From the NCBI GenBank assembly GCA_026214975.1, contig CM047808.1, positions 51,128,321 through 51,192,320 of the forward strand: a stretch of DNA of 64,000 bases. The letters run 5' to 3'. Positions 22,079 to 36,666 of this stretch are shown piece by piece (positions within the stretch are counted from its first letter, which is position 1; each line of letters starts with the position of its first letter). Origin of the DNA: Gentiana macrophylla. Lineage: Eukaryota; Streptophyta; Magnoliopsida; Gentianales; Gentianaceae. The position numbers were made by a program, and so were the translations under genes. The notes beneath the pieces were generated by a model. It was given only the letters and a program-made list of their open reading frames with translations, was not told the origin of the DNA and did no database searches.

Positions 22079-23886
22079 GTATCATCCCAAATTTTCGGAA
22101 AATGTAAAATAGTAAGTAAGACGTTTACTATGACCTAATTGTTATTTAACCAATTAATTTAATTAAAAAGGGTTTAATTAAATAGATTATGGGAAAATTA
22201 TTTTAAGGAAATAAAATAAATTCTTCATATAAATAAATCCCCTTATTAAATCAAAACACAACACAACTTCCGATAAAAAATGGAACGACGGCAAAGGATC
22301 GAAGAAAATAAGTGCAGAGTTGCCAGGAAGTGGTGGAAGAAAATCTTCAATCGCTCGGCTAATCCATCAGGAATTTGGATAGACAGCAGAAGATGGAAAT
22401 CATCGTCTCGTCGAGGCGAACGTTTCCACACTAACTGTTTGCAATTCAGTAAGTTTTCATTTTAGCCCCAAAATCATAATCTTGATCGTTCCTGATAAAA
22501 GTTCGAGCTTTAATTATGTAAATGGTTTTTTTGATCGTAGAATATCGTTTAATTATCATAGGTTGATCGAAAGTGTTGTGAATCGAAGGATTCAAGCTTT
22601 GCTTTCAGTTTTGCTTTGGTTTTGCTGCGTTTAAGGTAAAAGGCTCTTCCTAATCAGTAATTATAGTTTTAAAATGTTTAGGTTGAGTGTCAGTGTTGAT
22701 TTTGTAACAAGGATTCATGTTTATGTGTTGTTTCTATGATATGTATTGCCTTGGTATGATTAGAACACGTATTGCTGATGGTTTGTTGTGTATTTTGTAG
22801 TTAAATTGATTGGAAAAGGGTTAGAGATGGTGCAGAATCGAAAAATGCAGAAAAGTGCTCCCACGTGTCGTAGGCCGTGGCCTCTCAATTGCAGAGAGTT
22901 CAGAGTATTCTGCTGTGTCGTAGGCGGTGGACATTGATTTACAGGCCATGGCCTTGGTCCAGAAATGTTGTTTTGACCGTTTTCGTATTTTCGAGTGTAG
23001 TAAGTTGGGATTGGTTCACAACCTTATGTTAATGATATAAACCAGTTAAATGAACATGAACAATCCTTGATTAAGCTTCTAATGCATTTAGCTCTGGCAC
23101 CGAAGGATTGTTCTTAAGAGATGAAGTTCGGGACCGTTGGAAATGTATGATTCGCTTATGCTTTGATGAATTAGTATTCATCAATGTCTGTGTAATTACT
23201 AGGCCTTGTCCGTGTCTAGTGGGCTAGGTGATAGAGTAGTAGTTGTGAGGGATTCTTATTTGAAAACACTTAGGTGGCTAGTTAACAATTAATAACAAAC
23301 ATACTTGTGTAGTGAAAAGATTAAATGTCATATCATTCTTGGTAAGGCACAGATTTATATCGGCAATTTGTGGGCGGTCGGACTAAGTGGATAATTCTGT
23401 TGTCCTATAAACGGCTAAATGGCAGTTGGACTTCACCGAACGTGCATGCATAACGGGGGGAACCGGGGACTATCGCTCTAACCCACTGTAGTCGGCAATG
23501 ATATCTTCAGGTGGATACACACCATGCGTAGTGCCCTTGAGTGCTGATGTAACAAAGATAAGCTAATCTAGAAACCAATTGTCACAACATGTTGATGAGC
23601 ATGAAGTGAACCCTAGAGTTTGTGTCGGTCTCGTAAAGATAACTTAATAATCATACTAATAACCTTTTCATTTTAGAACTTAATTAGTCATTAGCTTCTC
23701 CCTCTTTACTAAGAACTTTGTACTTACCTCCTTTGCATATTTGTTTTGTATGCATTGTGGAGTGAGAAGGAGAACATGTTGACCATGAGCTTGTTGAGGA
23801 CTATAAGGAGGATTTTTACGGTGACGCGTTGATGGTGCTTCTTTTCTTCTGTATTTTTTTTGTAAGACACGTTGTACTTTTAAGAC
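22079..23886 (+). repeat. Truncated Ty3/gypsy LTR, same family as 37113-38766
   Basis: It starts TGTATCATCCCAAATTTTCGG, matching TGTAATATTCCAATTTTTGG at 37113. It stays alignable for about 1.6 kb through landmarks such as CATCAATGTCTGTGTA, GAAAACACTTAGGTGGCTAG and ATATCTTCAGG. The last part of the LTR, known from 49817-50056, is missing, and the sequence runs straight into a copia fragment. Small frames inside it are not genes. Confidence 0.8.
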
Positions 23887-23888
23887 AT

Positions 23889-24254
23889 CGTACCCTCGCT
23901 CTAGCACCGAAGCAGAGTATCGGGCTCTTGCCCTAGCCACCGCTGAACTCTATTGGATTCGAATGCTTCTCAAAGACTTGACCATTCCGATCTCTCACCC
24001 ACCGGTGCTTAAATGTGATAATTTGGGTGCTCTTGCTTTGGCTGCCAACCGGTGTTTCATGCCCGGACGAAACATATTGAAGTCGATTTCCACTTCATTC
24101 GAGAAAAAGTCTTCAACCGTGACATTCTTCTCCGTCACATCCCCTCTCATCTTCAACTTGCTGATATTTTTACCAAAGGCCTCTTCACGGCTCGGTTTCG
24201 CTTTCTTTGTTCCAAGCTTCCACTTCGGACACTCAGTGTTCGCTTGCGGGAGGC
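23889..24254 (+). pseudogene. C-terminal RNase H of a Ty1/copia polyprotein (fragment)
   Basis: The block encodes the end of a copia RNase H: STEAEYRAL at the start, then LKCDNLGALALA, then ARTKHIEVDFHFIREKV and LADIFTKGL. The frame changes once near 24050 (from the 23963 frame to the 24052 frame). It stops at TAG just before the LTR. Everything upstream in the polyprotein is missing. Confidence 0.88.
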
Positions 24255-24521
24255 TGTTAGAATGGATAATCATCACTCAAAGTCCAACGTGGAAATACTT
24301 GAAGAGCAAGAAGAAAAATACAAACAAGGGATAAAACTTCAAATATTAATTAGTTAGATATTTATTTCATATTTGATATTTGAGTTTTGAACAGCATTAG
24401 CATTATCTTTTATCTGTGTTGGTGCTATAAATAGATGCACCGTGTATCAACTCAGGCAATGAATAAAAGGGCTCGACTCTGTTCTTCTCCTATTATTATA
24501 TTTTTTGTTAATTTGTTTCAG
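24255..24521 (+). repeat. 3' LTR of the truncated copia fragment
   Basis: It begins TGTTAGAATGG immediately after the purine-rich GCGGGAGGC, as a 3' LTR does. It carries TATAAATAG at 24426-24434 and AATAAAAGGGC shortly after. The right border is placed where the next repeat begins and is uncertain. Confidence 0.6.
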
Positions 24522-25082
24522 TGGTATGTGTACTACACATTTGTGTAGTGCACTTACCACAACATGCTTAATTTCCATTAATTAAAATAATGAATTATTT
24601 GTTGTGATGAATCCCTACAAAATCAATGGCATTGATTGTGTTGGGTATGATGTTTTGGTAATATAAATAATATATGTTTCACTACTCTCTTTTTTTTTAT
24701 TGTGACACTGACGTTATGTTTATTAAAAACAATTGTGGTACCGAATTAATTTTTTGTGTTGTCGGGGGTAATAGGATGTCATTATTAAAAATGAGGGTGC
24801 CGATAGAACCCCTATATATAAATGTTTGTGGCATAACAAAATATTCACAACAAAGTATCACAAGACACTTTTGTATCTTTGATTTTTATAGAACCATATT
24901 AATCAATAGATTTCACGTAATAATCAACGATCCAAAAGTGTGTTATGCACATTCTTGTAGCAATTTTGTGTTTGCGGAGTTATAAGTTTCCTCTCTTAAG
25001 TTAACATATATCATTATCATCTCACCATATATTTTTCACTTATAAAAAAAAATTAAAAAAATTAAATTAAGTACCACCACAA
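24522..25082. repeat. Unknown repeat, copy 1 of a direct duplication
   Basis: It starts with a hairpin (ACTACACATTTGTGTAGT) and shares near-complete colinearity with 25148-25715. It contains an open frame whose last 89 residues are matched in copy 2. Substitutions between the copies include more amino-acid changes than silent ones by my count, which argues against a selected protein. Confidence 0.75.
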
Positions 25083-25147
25083 GATTATATTGGGTGTAAA
25101 CATTGTGTAGACTTGAGTAAGTAACTCTACTATTTCTCTTTGTTTTA

Positions 25148-25715
25148 TGGGAAATGGTATGTGCACTACACATTTGTGTAGTGTACTTACCACCACATGC
25201 TTTATTTCCATTGATTAAAATAATGAATTATTTGTTATGATGAATCCCAACAAAATCAATAGTATTGATTGGGTTGGGTATGATGTTTTGTTAATATAAA
25301 TAATATATGTATCACTACTCTTTTTTTTTTATTGTGACACTGACGTTATGTTCATTAAAAACAATTGTGGTACTGAAGTAATTTCTTATGGCGTCGGGGG
25401 TAATATGGTGTCATTATTAAAAATGAGGGTGCCGATAGAACCCCTATATATAAATATTTGTGGTATAACAAAATATTTACAACAAAGTATCACAAGAAAC
25501 TTTTGTATCTTTGATTTTTATAGAACCATATTAATCAATAGATTTCACATAATAATCAACGATCCAAAAGTGTGTTATGCACATTGTTGTAGCAATTTTG
25601 TATTTGCTGAGTTATAGGTTTCCTCTCTTAAGACATACATCATTATCATCATCTACAATATATTTTTCATTTATAAAAAAAATTAAAAAGAATTTAAATT
25701 ATGTACCACCACAAG
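25148..25715. repeat. Unknown repeat, copy 2 of a direct duplication
   Basis: Same layout as copy 1: hairpin at the left end, T run, then the 89-residue frame at 25348-25617. About 65 bases separate the copies. It resembles no transposon terminus I know. Confidence 0.75.
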
Positions 25716-26773
25716 ATTATCTTAAACGTAATAATGGAGGTTTTATTTATTTTTTATTGTGATATATTATCACTAGTTATATCTAACAGTCTAACGTCAT
25801 CGAATACGCCATCCCAAAGCTTCCGGCCCCTTATAAATACACGGCAGAGTTGTTGAGGGACTTAGACGCAAACGCTGGGCCCGAAGTGTAGTACACAAGG
25901 ACGGGCGGGCTGAAACAGGGCTTCAAAAGTCTCAGCCAGCTATTTTTTTTTTTTTTTTTTAGTATATAGCGCCAAAACAAACTCACTTCACCCAAAACAA
26001 ATAGCGTGCCCACCCCCCCTGTTAGAGTTTAGCTTTTTAATAAATGTCCAAATGATCCAAGTCAAATATACAACAAAATATTCTTTGAAAAATCAAAACA
26101 CACGACATTTATTTACTAATAGGCAATACCCTTATTTTATCAGACTAAAAAAATATATATTAAAGAGGAAAATTCAATTCATTCAGTCGAACAGACTGAA
26201 CAGTTTGAAAGGAAAAAAAAAAAACCAGTAGAACAAAGAGTAAAGAGGAACGGCACTACCCACTCAGTCACTCCTCAATTGTCTGATGGTCTCCGGCTAA
26301 TAATTCCGGCGTCTCTGTAAAAGGATAATTGTATTTAAATTTCAGCTCAAACAACCTTTCTCCTTTTGTTTAAATTTATTAGTTAGACCTTATCTGCTTC
26401 TTTTGATTCATAATTACTGAAGGCTATCAACAAGCCTCTATTTAATGTAAGATTCCGACTGCTGCATCAATAAGAAATTATCAGTTCACTTTCTTTCATT
26501 TATTTACAGTCTCGGCTTTTCACTTGAAGGTACTTCCGATTCCGATTCCGATTCCGATTGTATCTTTATTTTTGTAAGTAATTTACATCATTGGTTGAAT
26601 TTTTTTTATTTCAATTTTTTTTTTAAATTAGGATCATTTTTGCTCCTAAATCAATTAGGTCTCCTGAGCTCCTCTAGGTTATAATGTCAGATGCTTAATA
26701 TTTACTCAATTCATGTGAATTTGTGATTTAATTTAGTGATTTGAGAAATAGTTAAATCCGTCCTCCGTAACAA
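25716..26773. other. Region upstream of the reductase gene
   Basis: No gene is visible. It contains a T run at about 25937-25959, A runs near 26213 and a short ATTCCG microsatellite at 26537-26562. Part of it may be promoter for the reductase gene. Confidence 0.4.
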
Positions 26774-26899
26774 AATGGATGAAGACTTCCTTGCGGATTC
26801 TATGACAGTTTATATTGAAAGGGAATTCTCTCAAAGTGTCGATGTTGATTCCGTTATTGATGAATTCTATTTCCAGAAGAATCGTAGAAGTCTGGAATG
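26774..26899 (+). pseudogene. C-terminal tail of a hAT-type transposase (TTF-type zinc finger protein), 41 codons
   Basis: The frame starts at an ATG and ends in TGA. It includes MTVYIEREFSQSVDVDSVID and ends QKNRRSLE. This matches the pattern at the extreme C-terminus of plant TTF-type zinc finger / hAT dimerisation proteins (YIEREF ... IIDEFY ... KSRR). It is a fragment only; the rest of the transposase is not in the window. Confidence 0.6.
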
Positions 26900-27138
26900 A
26901 AATGATGTCTGATAAAATAAACGTCTTTTGGATGATCCCGTTTATGGGTAAAAATGGTTTTTTTGCTGAATTGTGGACTTTGAAAAAATTCCGCTATAAA
27001 GTATATTTACGAAAATTTTGATTCTAGCCTACCCGAAAGAAAAATCCTGGTTCCGTCCCTGGTAGTACAAGGAGAGCTAGTAGAAAAATCCTTGTTGGCA
27101 CGATTAATCGTCTATCTATTACCATTTGGTGTTCAAAA

Positions 27139-30639
<3,501 letters not shown>

Positions 30640-30779
30640 AGAAAACCTATGATAAATGTTCCTTTGATGTGGAGTACAAGAGTAATTGCATGCAGTATGA
30701 TAGTGTTATCAATATATAGTATTTCCACACTGAGGGGACCTTTATTTGTACCATCATGACTTTACCGGTGTAATACATT

Positions 30780-30944
30780 TAGTGTACACCACAGTAGAAT
30801 CAACTATGTGAAAGTCGATTCTACTACCAAGATTCAAACTTTCCAATGTTGTTCTTGAATCGACTCTCTAGTAGGAAGTCGATTATTGGCTCTAGAATCG
30901 ACATTTACAGAGTCAATTCTGTAAAATTGGTGTGGTGTACTAGT
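30780..30944. mobile_element. Small MITE just downstream of the reductase gene
   Basis: Perfect 10-base inverted ends GTACACCACA (30784-30793) and TGTGGTGTAC (30931-30940) enclose 157 bases. TAGT occurs on both sides (30780-30783 and 30941-30944). The interior contains several AGTCGATTCTA words in both orientations, so the transcript could fold back. It lies about 140 bases past the stop codon and may be in the 3' UTR. Confidence 0.65.
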
Positions 30945-31449
30945 AACTAGGGTTGCAAATAAATGCCCCTTCTAATACAAATTACAAATTTGATCTTTGT
31001 GTTGTACTAGTGCAAGAAATGTTGGATCGTGTTGTTATCAATAAATCTTTTTGTTTGTTTGTTTGTTTTTTTATGTTTTTTTTTTGTTGTTGTTGTGAAC
31101 GTTATCAATAATTTGGGGGTTTCATAAAAGGAAAAAAAAAAAAAAAAAAAAACAAACCGGAGGGAACATCCCATGTATCCTGCCGGATTACGCTTGCTTT
31201 GATGAATCATGAAATTCAGTGGATCCGAATGCTATGTGTAACGAACTGTGGCTACTTTAGTTTTTTGAGAAAATACCGTTTTGTTGAAGTATTGGAATTT
31301 GAACACAACTTGCGGAACCCGATCTAGACGAATCTAGATTTTATGCATTTGTAGTATATCTGACGCAACAGTGATTAGGTTTAAAATCTCGGTTTCCGTG
31401 TTGAATTCCACAGATTCGTTACAATCTCGATCGGATCGAGATTCACATT
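30945..31449. other. Spacer between reductase gene and copia element
   Basis: It holds GTTT repeats (about 31051-31070), a T run, an A run (31134-31151) and otherwise unremarkable AT-rich DNA. No gene is seen. Confidence 0.5.
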
Positions 31450-31940
31450 GGAAGCATGGAAATGATTATGCAATATTGTAATGGTGACTTAAACTACGCT
31501 ACTGAGTTTGGTCAGCTGAGTGTAATACTCTGCTGAGTTTGGTGTGAAAGCTATGATCTGGTGTTCATCCGGGGTAGATCGCCAGGTTGATCAACTCTTT
31601 GAAGTTAAAGGTCTTGAAGATTTTTGTGATTTTAACAGAGACTTATGGAACACGCCTCGATGCATTGGTTACTTATGGGTGGGTATTTCGGTCATTGTTG
31701 CGGTTTGGTGTTTAGTCGGTTAGGATTGGTTTCCCAAGGCTATAAATACGATCTGTATTAATTGTAACTTGACGTAACTTACTCGTGATAATAAAATATC
31801 CTCGTTTGTCCGTGGAGTAGTCAGCACATTGCCGGAAACCACGTTAAATTTGTGTTCTTCTTGTTTCTGTGTTTGTTTACTTCTTAGTCCTTTATCTTTA
31901 CTCACAATCACCATCACTTCTTGATCGATCCGTAATAACA
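31450..31940 (+). repeat. 5' LTR (left-truncated)
   Basis: It is colinear with 36160-36510 through TGGTCAGCTGAGTGTAATAC, AGCTATGATCTGGTGTT and CCCAAGGCTATAAATAC. It ends AATAACA and is followed by the primer-binding site TTGGTATCGGAGC at 31943-31955. TATAAATA is at 31741-31748. Confidence 0.8.
31741..31748 (+). promoter_or_regulatory. LTR TATA box (TATAAATA)
   Basis: It is conserved between both LTRs of this element (again at 36449-36456), each followed by CTGTATTAATTGTAACTT. Confidence 0.55.
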
Positions 31941-31942
31941 AA

Positions 31943-31955
31943 TTGGTATCGGAGC
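31943..31955 (+). other. Primer-binding site
   Basis: TTGGTATCGGAGC directly follows the LTR end and resembles the methionine-tRNA complement used by copia elements. Confidence 0.75.
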
Positions 31956-32034
31956 GTCCAGTTTCATCAAAAAAACCTGTTTATCTATTTTAAGCAAGGT
32001 AGATTGGCACCAAGGTCATAATTGACGCTAAGAT

Positions 32035-32956
32035 TTGGAATCTACACAAGCTTTTCTGGTGAGAAAGATGTATGCATTAAGTGTCAAAATTGACAAGTTT
32101 ACAGGAAGAAATAGTTTTAGTTTGTGGCAAATCAAGATGCGTGCTTTGTTGAAGCAACATGGATTATGGGGTCCTTTGTCTAAATCAACAGAAGGAAGTG
32201 CTGCTGAGAGAGTTAGTCTTGAGGAGAACGCACATTCAACAATTATGTTGTGCTTGTCACATGATATTATCACGGAGGTTGCTGAAGAGGACACAACAGA
32301 GAAGCTGTGGTCCAAGCTTGAGAGTCTGTATATGACAAAGTTTCTAACCAACAAGTTGTTATTGAAACAACGTTTGTTCAGTATAAGGATGCATGAGGGC
32401 ACTCAGCTGAGGGATCATCTAGATCAGCTGAACACAATATTGCTTGACCTAAGAAATATTGATGTGAAGATTGAAGATGAGGATGCAGCATTGATTCTAC
32501 TTGTGTCATTGCCTGCATCATATGAGAACTTTGTGCAGTCCTTTATTGTTGGGAAGGACTCGGTGTCATTGGAGGATGTGAGATCATCACTCCATGCTCG
32601 AGAGCTACACCATAAGGCATCTGGTTCTAGGATAGACAGTCGATCTATCTTTGGATTGGTGGCAGTGGAATGGAAGCAGAGGGGACATGAAATTCGGAAA
32701 GAAGAAATCCAAGAGAACTTCCAAGGGTCCTAAAGCTAAGGATGTTTGTAACTACTGCAAGGAGAAGGGACATTGGAAAAATGAATGTCCAAAAAAGAAG
32801 AAGCAGCAGGGTGCCCCAGGAGGTACTATTGCTTTGGCAGAACAAGACGCCAACTCTGAAGAAGATCTGGCCTTAGCAGTTTCAGAGTCAACAAGGCACA
32901 GATATGTGTGGATTCTGGACACTAGGGCATCTTATCATGTGTGTCCAGACATGGAG
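32035..32956 (+). pseudogene. Copia gag and protease start, frameshifted, with a mutated protease site
   Basis: The 32035 frame carries a UBN2-type gag (FSLWQIKMRALL, KLWSKLESLYMTK, then LPASYENFVQSF). Near 32640-32700 reading must move to the 32651 frame, which has a CCHC zinc knuckle (CNYCKEKGHWKNEC) at 32747-32788. The protease site at 32918-32926 reads DTR instead of DTG (GGG to AGG), which should inactivate it. TAG follows at 32957-32959. Confidence 0.88.
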
Positions 32957-34351
32957 TAGTTTTCAACTTATCAACAGGTGGATGGAGGCCATATTGCAAT
33001 GGCTAACAGCAAGGTTTGCAAAACAGTTAGGATTGGATCAGTTCAATTGAGGACAGATGATGGTAAATTCTGCACACTGAATGAGGTTTGGCATGTTCCA
33101 CAGATGACCAAGAATTTGATATCACTTAGTCTACTACACATCAAATGGTTCAAGTTCAGGGGGGAAGGTGGAGTGGTGAATGTCTATAAGGGTTCAAGTG
33201 TGATTCTTAAGGGTACCAGACAGGGGACACATATGCGTCTACAAGGGTCTCATCAGATCGAGTCTGCATTGTTGTTGCATATTCAGAGGTTCTGATACTG
33301 GTGTGACCAAGTTGTGGCTTATGAGATTGGGTCATATGGGTGAAAGAGGGATGCAAAATTCTATCTAAGTCTGATATACTTGGGGGACATAAGGTCAATG
33401 AGCTGGATTTTTGTGAACACTGTGTGTTTGGGAAGCTACATAGGAGCAAGTTCCCAAACGCAATTCACATCACAAAAAGGACACTTGATTATGTCCACTA
33501 TGATTGTTGGGGACCTTCAAGGGTGGAGTCACTGGGTGGTCACATGTATTTTGTGTCTTTTATAGAAGATTATTCAAGGATGTTTTGGGTAGTCATGATG
33601 AAGCACAAGAGTGAAGCATTCAAGCACATAAAGCAGTGGAAAGACAGGGAAGAAGATCAAGAGACTTAGAACAGATAATGGACTGGAATTCTGTTGGTCT
33701 AAGTTTGATGAATTTTGCAAAAATGAAGGCATTGCTAAGCACCATACTGCCAGAAACACTCCACAGCAGAATGGTGTTGCAGAAAGAATGAATCAAACTC
33801 TTCTGGAGATGGTAAGGTGCATGCTCTCTAATTCTTGTCTGGCAAGAAGATTTTGGGCAGAGGCTGTTAACACATCATGCTACTTAATCAACAGGGGGCC
33901 TCATACTGGGATCAAGCTCAAAACACCACTTGTGGTTTGGTCAGGAAAGTCAGCAGACTACTCAGGTCTAAGGGTTTTTGAAAGCACAGTCTACTATCAT
34001 GTTAGTGAAGGTAAACTGGAGCCTAGAGCCAAGAAAGGAGTGTTTGTCGGATATGGAGATGGAGTTAAGGGGTATAGAATCCGGTCATCAGCTGAAAATA
34101 GGGTTATACTCAGCAGGAGTGTAGTCTTTGATGAAAACTCTATGCTCAACTCATCTGTGAGGGTCATAACTGAATCTGAAATTGGATCTGAGACTGAGAA
34201 GGTTGACAAACAGGTGGAGCTTCAAGCAGAGTCTTTTGGATTAAAAGACTCAACAGGAGATTGTCAACAATCAGCATATCCAGAACTAGATCCAAGCCAG
34301 ACTGCTGAACAAAGGTCAACAGATACTCAAATAGCTTATGTTGGTCAGTAG
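32957..34351 (+). pseudogene. Copia protease remainder and integrase, broken
   Basis: After TAG at 32957-32959 the same frame continues (VWHVPQMTKNLISLSLL) to about 33295. The GAG-pre-integrase region starts near 33300 in a different frame and continues in the 33340 frame (ELDFCEHCVFGK), then into the integrase (DCWGPSRVESLGG). A frameshift near 33640-33660 precedes the 33788 frame, which holds GVAERMNQTLLEMVR and the C-terminal part (LEPRAKKGVFVGYG). TAG at 34349-34351 ends the block. Confidence 0.87.
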
Positions 34352-34399
34352 GGTATAGCTCTCAATAGAGCAAGGACCAATATCAGACCCTCCAAGAAG

Positions 34400-36020
34400 A
34401 TATGGGTTTGAGGAGGATATGGTTGGCTATGCACTACAGGTAGCTGAAGAAGTGGATGGTTTTGAACCTAACACTTATAGGGAAGCTGTGACATGTTCTG
34501 AGGCATCCCAATGGCTTGGTACTATAGGAGAAGAAATGGAGTCACTTCAGAAGAATGAGACTTAGGATCTGGTCAAACTACTATATGATAGAAGGGTGGT
34601 CAGCTGCAAATGGATCTTCAAGAAGAAGGAAGGAATGACATCTGTTGAGGACATCAGATATAAGGCACGTTTGGTTGCAAGAGGGTTCAGTCGGAAATAG
34701 GGGGTTGACTATGAAGTGATATTTTCTCCAGTGGTTAGAAACACTTCCAGTAGAGTGCTGTTAGCAATAGTGGCACATCAGAATCTTGAACTTGAGCAAT
34801 TAGATGTTTAGACAACTTTTCTACATGGAGATGTAGATAAGGAAATTTATATGACTTAGCCAGAAGGTTTCCAAGTTCATGGTAAAGAAGGATATGTTTG
34901 CAAAATGAAGAAATCCTTATATGGACTTATGCAGGACCCAAGACATTGGTATAAGAAGTTTGAAAGTTATATGATTCTGCAGGGTTATAGTAGGAGTCCA
35001 TATGATTGTTGTGTTTATCATAACATGTTGAAGGATGGTTCAATCATCTATCTGGTTTTGTATGTGGATTATATGTTGATAGCTGCTGTGAACAAGTCTG
35101 ATATTCAAGATCTGAAGAATCTGCTCAAGGCTGAATTTGAAATGAAGGATTTGAGAAATGCAAAGAAAATTCAGAGGATGGAGATCTATAGAGATAGGAA
35201 GCTGGGGAAGTTGCTCCTGTCTCAACAGGGGTATATTGAAAAGATATTATCCAAGTTTGGCATGTCAGCAGCCAAACCTATAGATACTCCTATGGCACGA
35301 AATCTACATCTGTCTATTTTGTTTGCTCCACAGTCAGCTGAAGAGGAAGAATACATGTCAAGGGTTCCATATTCTAGTGTAGTGGGTAGCTTAATGTATG
35401 CCATGGTCTGTACTAGGCCTGATTTGGCTCAGGCAGTCAATGTTGTCAGCATGTTTATGGCTCAACCTGGAAAGGAACACATGAATGCAGTGAAAAGGAT
35501 ATTTAGGTACCTCAGAGGTACATCTGATATAGGACTCATTTATGGAGGTGGTACTCAATGTTTTGTCACAGGGTACTGTGATTCTGATTATGCTGCTGAT
35601 GTGGAAAGTAGGAGATCTATGACTGGGTATATGTTTACTTTGGGTAATTCTATGGTCAGTTGGAAGGCAACTTCACACGGTACAGTGACATTGTCTGCTA
35701 CTGAAGTAGAATACATGGCACTGACAGAAGTAGCAAATGAGGCAATTTGGTTAAAAAGGCTAGTCAATGATCTGAGTCTGCATCAAGATCAAGCCAGAGT
35801 GTATTGTGACAGTCTTAGTGCAATATGTTTGGCTAAGGATCAGGTACATCATGAGAGAACCAAGCACATTGATGTTAGGTACCATTTTCTGAGGAATGAG
35901 AGGAGGGTCAAAGTGGAGAAGATCAACACTGATGTTAATCCTACTAATATGTTCACTAAACCAGTTCCAAGGGGCAAGTTTCAGGTGTGTCTGGACTTGC
36001 TGAATATTCAAAGCTATTAA
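34400..36020 (+). pseudogene. Copia reverse transcriptase and RNase H with four in-frame TAG codons
   Basis: One frame runs from about 34400 to the true end at 36020, broken only by TAG at 34563, 34698, 34809 and 34857. The RT is recognisable by WIFKKKEG, YKARLVARGF and KKSLYGLMQDPRHWYKK. The catalytic motif reads YVDY at 35061-35072 instead of YVDD. RNase H is intact in sequence from about 35560 (CDSDYAAD, SATEVEYMAL, HERTKHIDVRYHFLR). The long open part (34905-36020) looks deceptively functional. Confidence 0.9.
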
Positions 36021-36056
36021 TCTGTATCTGGGAATACTCAGTTGAAGGTGGGGGTC

Positions 36057-36520
36057 TGCTGAGGTATTCAAATCTTAAGACAAAGAGGATTTCTGGCACT
36101 TGGTTGTGCATCTGGTTAGTTTGCATGAAGTTGAAGTCAATGTGGAGATTTATAATGGTGAACTAAACTATGCTACTGATTTTGGTCAGCTGAGTGTAAT
36201 ACTCTTCTGAGTCTGGTGTGGAAGCTATGATCTGGTGTTAGTTGGTTAGGGGGCATATATCGCCAAGGTTGATCAACTCTTGAAGTTAAAGTTAAGGCTA
36301 AGACAAGGTTGTATCATTGATTTTTTCGGGCAGACTTTATGGAACATGTCTCTAATGGTGGTTTTCATTTTTGGTTAAGTTACTTCTAGGGTATTTCATT
36401 CATTGTCTGGTTTGGCTGTTTAGTTGGTTAGGGTTGGTTTCCCAAAGCTATAAATACCATCTGTATTAATTGTAACTTACTCGTGATAATAAAATATCCT
36501 CGTTTTTCATGATTTAATTG
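36057..36520 (+). repeat. 3' LTR (right-truncated)
   Basis: It begins TGCTGAGG after the purine tract GAAGGTGGGGGTC (36044-36056). TATAAATA lies at 36449-36456. It stops matching the left LTR after TATCCTCGTTT, about 140 bases short. Confidence 0.75.
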
Positions 36521-36666
36521 TTTATCAATCAAACTTTTAAACTAATAGCATAACTTACCTTGTCTCTGTTAAGTTCCATTGCCTATGTCTCAATATATAT
36601 ATACCATGTAATCAAATTTCCATGTTAAGGCATAGTTCATTTCTTTCACCCATGTTTAATGTAAAC
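36521..36666. other. Short spacer
   Basis: AT-rich DNA between the copia remnant and the TRIM element; nothing recognised. Confidence 0.4.

Larger units (their letters stand above)
31450..36520 (+). mobile_element. Ty1/copia retrotransposon, inactive, LTRs incomplete
   Basis: LTR-like blocks at about 31450-31940 and 36057-36520 flank a copia gag-pol with the order gag, protease, integrase, RT and RNase H. The left LTR lacks its first ~100 bases and the right LTR stops after AATAAAATATCCTCGTTT, lacking the last ~140. Active-site changes in the protease and RT plus several stops show it cannot move by itself. No target-site duplication is recognisable because both outer ends are lost. Confidence 0.88.

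Noticed and set aside
24674..25617. The conserved 89-residue frame in both copies of the 24.5/25.1 kb repeat as a new gene family
   Set aside because: By my count of differences between the copies most change the amino acid, consistent with neutral drift; no start context, domain or homologue is evident.
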